Source: Oscillospiraceae bacterium (GTDB lineage: Bacteria; Bacillota; Clostridia; Oscillospirales; Acutalibacteraceae). Taken from it: a stretch of 8,773 nucleotides of DNA. Under the pieces are notes generated by a model. It made no database searches and was not told the origin of the DNA. It worked only from the letters and a program-made list of their open reading frames with translations. The first letter of the stretch is position 1. Each line of letters begins with the position of its first letter. Location of the stretch: NCBI GenBank assembly GCA_009779455.1, contig WREG01000073.1, forward strand, positions 1-8,773. The letters run 5' to 3'. The translations under genes were made by a program, and so were the position numbers. This document shows positions 5,769 through 8,773 of the stretch, one piece after another.

Positions 5769-5942
5769 GATGACGCAGGCAATTTAACGGAGCTGCAGGC
5801 GGATGTGCGTATGGAACTTTGGAATAAAAAATCAAGGCCTCTTGATTTATTAATGGGGCGAAATAAGGTTTTTAATCGGCGCAAAACAAGCCCGACCTTG
5901 GAAAGGGTAATATACAGGGACGGAGTGAAATTGTATGGATAG
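5616..5942 (+). CDS. MNT-type nucleotidyltransferase, copy 1 (probable antitoxin)
   Basis: This 108-aa minimal nucleotidyltransferase has the DNA polymerase beta-fold signature: G31-S32, G36 and D43-x-D45 (GSYAYGTPREDSDLD), with D77 in PLDLL as the likely third metal ligand. In studied MNT/HEPN pairs (MntA/HepT of Shewanella) such proteins AMPylate and neutralise the HEPN toxin; that role here is inferred from pairing. ATG 5616 is preferred over GTG 5607 because AGGGCGGTG then sits 6 nt upstream. The stop overlaps the HEPN gene by 8 nt (ATGGATAG), indicating coupling. Codons 1-51 are nearly identical in DNA to copy 2, while residues 52-85 are not. An extended -10 promoter lies directly upstream. 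Confidence 0.9.
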   Translation: MEFDEKIQKELDLIKESILKTVPAEEIYLFGSYAYGTPREDSDLDIYVVVPDDAGNLTELQADVRMELWNKKSRPLDLLMGRNKVFNRRKTSPTLERVIYRDGVKLYG

Positions 5943-6372
5943 TGCTGTAATTTTAGAATGGTTTAATTACGGGGACAGTGATTTTATTTCCGCGAACTGG
6001 CTTACGAAAAATCACCCTGTTCATATTGAACTTGTTTGTTATCTTTGTCAGCAGTCAGCCGAAAAATATTTAAAGGGCTATTTGATTTTTAAGGGAGTTG
6101 AAGACCCTCCTAAAATCCATAACCTTGATACACTTTGCGAAATGTGTGAAAAATATGATGAGAAATTTGCGGAAATCAAAAAACCGTGTAATATTTTAAC
6201 CATTTACGGTGTTCAGCCGCGTTACCCTGATGAAATGGAAATATTTGAGCAGGACATGAAAAAAGCCCTCGCTTATGCGGAACAGATGAAAGCCTTTGAG
6301 CCATTACAAGCTGTACGCAATGAATTAATCGAAAAACATAAAAAGAGAGGCTGTGAACCGCATGGAATTTGA
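5935..6372 (+). CDS. HEPN-domain protein, copy 1 (probable toxin)
   Basis: This 145-aa all-helical protein of the HEPN family (PF05168-like) has E8-W9 near the start, CQQSAEKYLKGYL (38-50), PPKxHxL (58-64) and QPRYPDE (94-100). HEPN partners of MNT proteins are commonly RNase toxins. However, the R-x4-6-H ribonuclease motif is not found at a conserved place; the only match, near the C-terminal tail, is absent from copy 2. The protein may therefore be a non-RNase HEPN, or use other residues. Its start overlaps the MNT1 stop by 8 nt, and its own end overlaps the MNT2 start by 11 nt. Parts of the gene are strikingly AT-rich (19 of 60 bases G+C at 6061-6120), unlike the wall genes on either side. 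Identity to copy 2 is roughly 60% by eye, without gaps to about residue 133. Confidence 0.87.
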   Translation: MDSAVILEWFNYGDSDFISANWLTKNHPVHIELVCYLCQQSAEKYLKGYLIFKGVEDPPKIHNLDTLCEMCEKYDEKFAEIKKPCNILTIYGVQPRYPDEMEIFEQDMKKALAYAEQMKAFEPLQAVRNELIEKHKKRGCEPHGI

Positions 6373-6514
6373 CGAGAAAATCCAAAAAGAGCTTGACTTG
6401 ATAAAAGAGAGCATATTGAAAACCGTGCCGGCGGAGGAGATATACCTGTTCGGCTCATACGCCTACGGGACACCTCATAAGGACAGCGACCTTGATATTT
6501 ATGTGGTGGTGCCG
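6362..6514 (+). repeat. Long direct repeat, copy 2 (5' half of MNT2)
   Basis: This is the second copy of the 153-bp repeat at 5616-5768. Similarity stops abruptly after codon 51 and only short patches of shared DNA follow, so this is not a uniformly aged gene duplication. Confidence 0.9.
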
Positions 6515-6691
6515 GACAGCGTTCAGCGGAAACCCCTGGATGTCGCGGTTGAGATACGCGACAGCTTGTATAAAAAAATAAATATGCCTATGGATTTGCA
6601 AATCGGCAAGCACAGCGTTTTTCACAGGAGGAAGGAAGGCCCCACCATACAGCGGACGGTGGCACAGAGAGGGGTAAAATTGTATGGATGA
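6362..6691 (+). CDS. MNT-type nucleotidyltransferase, copy 2 (probable antitoxin)
   Basis: This 109-aa paralogue of the gene at 5616 keeps the catalytic signature G31-S32, G36, D43-x-D45 and a third acid at D78 (MPMDLQ). Over codons 1-51 the protein differs from copy 1 only at residues 39 and 40 (RE versus HK). After residue 51 the two diverge until a related C terminus (VF.RRK..PT..R....GVKLYG). Because the N-terminal half is the nucleotide-transfer core and the rest probably contacts the HEPN partner, this fits one enzyme core with two partner specificities (inference). ATG 6362 lies inside the end of HEPN1 (11-nt overlap), with GAGAGG about 11 nt upstream; GTG 6353 is less likely. It overlaps HEPN2 by 8 nt through ATGGATGA. 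Confidence 0.9.
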   Translation: MEFDEKIQKELDLIKESILKTVPAEEIYLFGSYAYGTPHKDSDLDIYVVVPDSVQRKPLDVAVEIRDSLYKKINMPMDLQIGKHSVFHRRKEGPTIQRTVAQRGVKLYG

Positions 6692-7118
6692 AAAATTGAT
6701 TTTAGAATGGTTTCGTTTTGCCGACACCGATTTGACTGCCGCGAATCATTTGCTTTCCCTTTATCCGCAGCCGCTGGAAATTATTTGTTATCATTGCCAG
6801 CAATCCGCCGAAAAATATTTAAAAGGTTATTTAGGATATTGCGGTGTTGACGAGCCGCCAAAAACACATGATTTATCAAGGTTATGCGCGTTGTGCGCTG
6901 AATATGATATAAAATTTGACGAAATCCGCAATATTTGCGCGTTTTTAACGGAATACGGCATCCAGCCGCGTTATCCCGATGAGATAGAAATCGACGAAAA
7001 CGACATGAAAAAAGCCCTCGCTTATGCTGAGCAAGTGAAAGCCTTTGAGCCGTTGCAGGCGGTCAGGCGGAAACTGGAAAAGGGGCTTGAAAAAGATGAA
7101 AATACTCATACTCTCTGA
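6684..7118 (+). CDS. HEPN-domain protein, copy 2 (probable toxin)
   Basis: This 144-aa HEPN protein is paralogous to the gene at 5935. It shares E8-W9, CQQSAEKYLKGYL (38-50), PPKTHDL (58-64), QPRYPDE (94-100) and DMKKALAYAEQ near the C terminus; in DNA, 26 bases at 7002-7027 are identical to 6253-6278. Diverged positions cluster in the helices between these blocks, and the C-terminal tails differ. No R-x4-6-H RNase motif is present. It is cotranslated with MNT2 (8-nt overlap), and its 3' end overlaps the phosphoesterase gene by 23 nt, so all five cassette genes probably sit on one transcript. Toxin identity is inferred from the MNT pairing; a plain nucleotide-binding or regulatory HEPN is the alternative. 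Confidence 0.87.
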   Translation: MDEKLILEWFRFADTDLTAANHLLSLYPQPLEIICYHCQQSAEKYLKGYLGYCGVDEPPKTHDLSRLCALCAEYDIKFDEIRNICAFLTEYGIQPRYPDEIEIDENDMKKALAYAEQVKAFEPLQAVRRKLEKGLEKDENTHTL

Positions 7119-7596
7119 TTCGCACAACGATATCGGGACGATGCGCGATATTATCTGCATAGAAAAACCGGATGCGGTAATACATTTGGGCGACCATATG
7201 GCCGACGCGGACAAATTAAGCGGAAAATATCCCGATATTCAGGTTTATAAGGTTCCGGGCAATACGGATTCAAAGAAAAAAGATGAAGAGTGGGTAAAAT
7301 ATACCGAAATCTGCGGCAAGCGCATTATGCTGACCCACGGGCATACATTCCTTGAAAACGCGAAAACGCATTTTGAAGGAATAACGAAAATGTTTTTGAG
7401 CGGCCAAAACAATGCGGATATAATTCTTTTCGGGCATACACATGAACCGTTTATCAATTGTTGCAACAGAAAATGGATAATGAACCCGGGGCGAATCGGG
7501 CATATTTCGAGTAAAACTATACATTCTACATATGGGATTTTAGAAATTGAGTCCGGCAATATAAATTGGGAAATTCGCGAAGTTGATAATATATAA
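7096..7596 (+). CDS. YfcE/MJ0936-like metallophosphoesterase
   Basis: This 166-aa protein carries the full set of calcineurin-like phosphoesterase motifs: D8-x-H10 (SDSHND), G32-D33, G55-N56-x-D58, T80-H81-G82-H83 and G113-H114-T115-H116, followed by NPG (130-132). The length is usual for the small YfcE/YsnB-type family, whose characterised members hydrolyse phosphodiesters with a two-metal centre; the natural substrate is usually unknown. ATG 7096 begins MKILILSDSH, with AGGGGC about 10 nt upstream. It overlaps HEPN2 by 23 nt, and its TAA stop overlaps the ribosome binding site of the PBP gene. Base composition is lower in G+C than the wall genes (22 of 60 at 7381-7440), so it may have come with the MNT/HEPN cassette. 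A role in reversing nucleotidylation is possible but only a hypothesis. Confidence 0.9.
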   Translation: MKILILSDSHNDIGTMRDIICIEKPDAVIHLGDHMADADKLSGKYPDIQVYKVPGNTDSKKKDEEWVKYTEICGKRIMLTHGHTFLENAKTHFEGITKMFLSGQNNADIILFGHTHEPFINCCNRKWIMNPGRIGHISSKTIHSTYGILEIESGNINWEIREVDNI

Positions 7597-7607
7597 GGTG
7601 ATGGGTT

Positions 7608-8773
7608 TTGCGCTTAATTTCAAACAGGGCACGTGCGGCTTTGCTCCTCGCGGCGGCGTTTTGCGCGGGGCTTCTGATTCTTGTCGCCACCTTTGCCGCC
7701 AACGCGGGCAAATACGTCATGTACAACGTCAACGCCCACCTTTATTCCGGCGGGAGCCTTGTGGCGGGCGGGGAGATAACCGACAGGAACGGCGCCGTGC
7801 TGTCTAAAATGTCCGACGGCAAGCGGGCCTACAGCAGCGATTCGGCGGTGCGGAAGGCTACGCTCCACACCGTCGGCGACCGCTACGGCTTTATCGCGGC
7901 GGGAGTGCAGAAGAATTATATGCCCGAGCTGGTGGGCTATAACCTCGTTTTGGGCATTTACAACGCCGAAACCGGGGGCAACGACATAAAGCTCACCCTT
8001 GACTCAAAGGTCTGCGCAGCGGCGTACAAGGCCCTCGACGGCAGGAAGGGGACCGTCGGCGTATACAATTACAAGACGGGCGAGATTGTATGCATGGTGT
8101 CTGCGCCGACCTACGACGTCAACGATGTTCCCTCTGATATTGATAATAACACGACGGGTAAATATGAGGGGATATATATGAACCGTCTGCTTTCCGGGCT
8201 TTACGCGCCCGGCTCGGTGTTTAAAATCGTGACGGCGGCCTGCGCCATAGACAATATCCCCGGCCTATATTCAAGAACCTTTACCTGTACGGGGAAATAC
8301 GAAACGGGGGACGGGACTGTCACGTGCAGCGGCGCCCACGGCAGCCAGACCTTTGAAAAAGCCTTTGTAAATTCTTGCAATTCGGCTTTTGCGGAGATGG
8401 CAATTGAGCTTGGCGGGAAAAAACTGGCGGATTACGCGAAGAAAATGGGGATTGCGTCTAATTATACAGTCAACAAGGTGAAAACGGCGGCGGGAAGCGT
8501 CAGCCTCTCCGACGCGTCCAAAGCGGACATCGGCTGGGCGGGGATAGGCCAGCATACGGACATGGCGAACCCCCTGACGATGATGGTGATATCGGGCGCG
8601 GCGGCAAACGGCGACACGGCGGCAATGCCTTATTTCATAAGCGAGATAACCAACCCGTCGGGCATGAAGGTATATTCTGCCAAAACCGAAAGTACGGGGA
8701 AAATATTCCCCATGACCACCGCCAACTCCATTAAGGGTCTGATGCGCGCCGCCGTGAAAGATAATTACGGCGA
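7608..8773 (+). CDS. Class B penicillin-binding protein, PbpA-like (3' end outside window)
   Basis: This D,D-transpeptidase cross-links peptidoglycan as partner of a SEDS glycosyltransferase. The 388 codons present show a short basic N terminus and one membrane helix (about 8-31), then GGEITDRNGAVL (54-65), a small N-terminal domain, the KGTVGVYNYKTGEIVCMVS strand region typical of PbpA-like enzymes, the catalytic S203-V-F-K206 (SxxK), and S256-C-N258 (SxN). The KTG triad lies beyond the right edge. Only about 200 residues precede SxxK, fewer than in FtsI or PBP2, matching the actinobacterial PbpA layout. The start is TTG 7608: an in-frame TGA at 7599 precedes it, AAGGTG lies 7 nt upstream, and later starts would lose the membrane anchor. 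It begins 11 nt after the phosphoesterase stop. G+C returns to the higher level of the SEDS gene. No break or frameshift is seen in the visible part. Confidence 0.93.
   Translation, partial: MRLISNRARAALLLAAAFCAGLLILVATFAANAGKYVMYNVNAHLYSGGSLVAGGEITDRNGAVLSKMSDGKRAYSSDSAVRKATLHTVGDRYGFIAAGVQKNYMPELVGYNLVLGIYNAETGGNDIKLTLDSKVCAAAYKALDGRKGTVGVYNYKTGEIVCMVSAPTYDVNDVPSDIDNNTTGKYEGIYMNRLLSGLYAPGSVFKIVTAACAIDNIPGLYSRTFTCTGKYETGDGTVTCSGAHGSQTFEKAFVNSCNSAFAEMAIELGGKKLADYAKKMGIASNYTVNKVKTAAGSVSLSDASKADIGWAGIGQHTDMANPLTMMVISGAAANGDTAAMPYFISEITNPSGMKVYSAKTESTGKIFPMTTANSIKGLMRAAVKDNYG

Noticed and set aside
6316..6342. R-x6-H match (RNELIEKH) near the HEPN1 C terminus as an RNase active site
   Set aside because: It lies in a divergent tail, and copy 2 has no counterpart, so it is probably chance.
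5525..7600. Transposon or integron boundaries around the MNT/HEPN cassette
   Set aside because: I found no transposase, terminal inverted repeat or target-site duplication; the only border mark is the heptamer array on the left.

Overview
The window looks like chromosome of a Gram-positive-type bacterium, most likely an uncultured clostridial member of the Bacillota. The grounds are strong AGGAGG-type ribosome binding sites, tight or overlapping gene packing, and an FHA - SEDS (FtsW/RodA) - PbpA-like gene order that serves cell-wall synthesis in Clostridia and, with added kinase genes, in Actinobacteria. The phylum is an inference; no rRNA or tRNA gene is present.

Left arm (118-3276, minus strand): four consecutive genes, read right to left, encode proteins built around CxxC...CxxC zinc ribbons: a 163-aa Gly-rich/coiled-coil protein with two ribbons, a 111-aa protein that is almost only four ribbons, a 252-aa multi-ribbon protein, and a 467-aa protein with one C-terminal ribbon. 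No enzyme motif is visible in any of them. Bases 1-117 hold no gene or terminator that I can support.

Centre (3277-5524): a divergent control region has a candidate promoter on each strand and a 9-bp direct repeat spaced 21 bp. It leads into a membrane-anchored double-FHA protein, which overlaps by 20 nt a SEDS peptidoglycan glycosyltransferase. The matching class B penicillin-binding protein is at 7608 and runs off the right edge.

Insert (5525-7596): between the SEDS gene and its partner PBP lie two tandem MNT nucleotidyltransferase/HEPN pairs of toxin-antitoxin type and a YfcE-like metallophosphoesterase. They form one overlapping chain with its own extended -10 promoter, and much of it is more AT-rich than the flanking wall genes. 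The two MNT genes are about 96% identical in DNA over their first 51 codons and then diverge sharply, a mosaic that suggests recent duplication or gene conversion.

Several of the longer intergenic gaps carry short arrays of degenerate 7-bp repeats, each with its own consensus. One gap has two such arrays in opposite orientation; together they can form a long hairpin, and one of them also has a canonical G-quadruplex pattern.

The most interesting candidate system is the MNT-HEPN-MNT-HEPN-phosphoesterase cassette sitting inside a septal or elongation wall-synthesis operon, where PBP expression may depend on the cassette promoter or on read-through across it.
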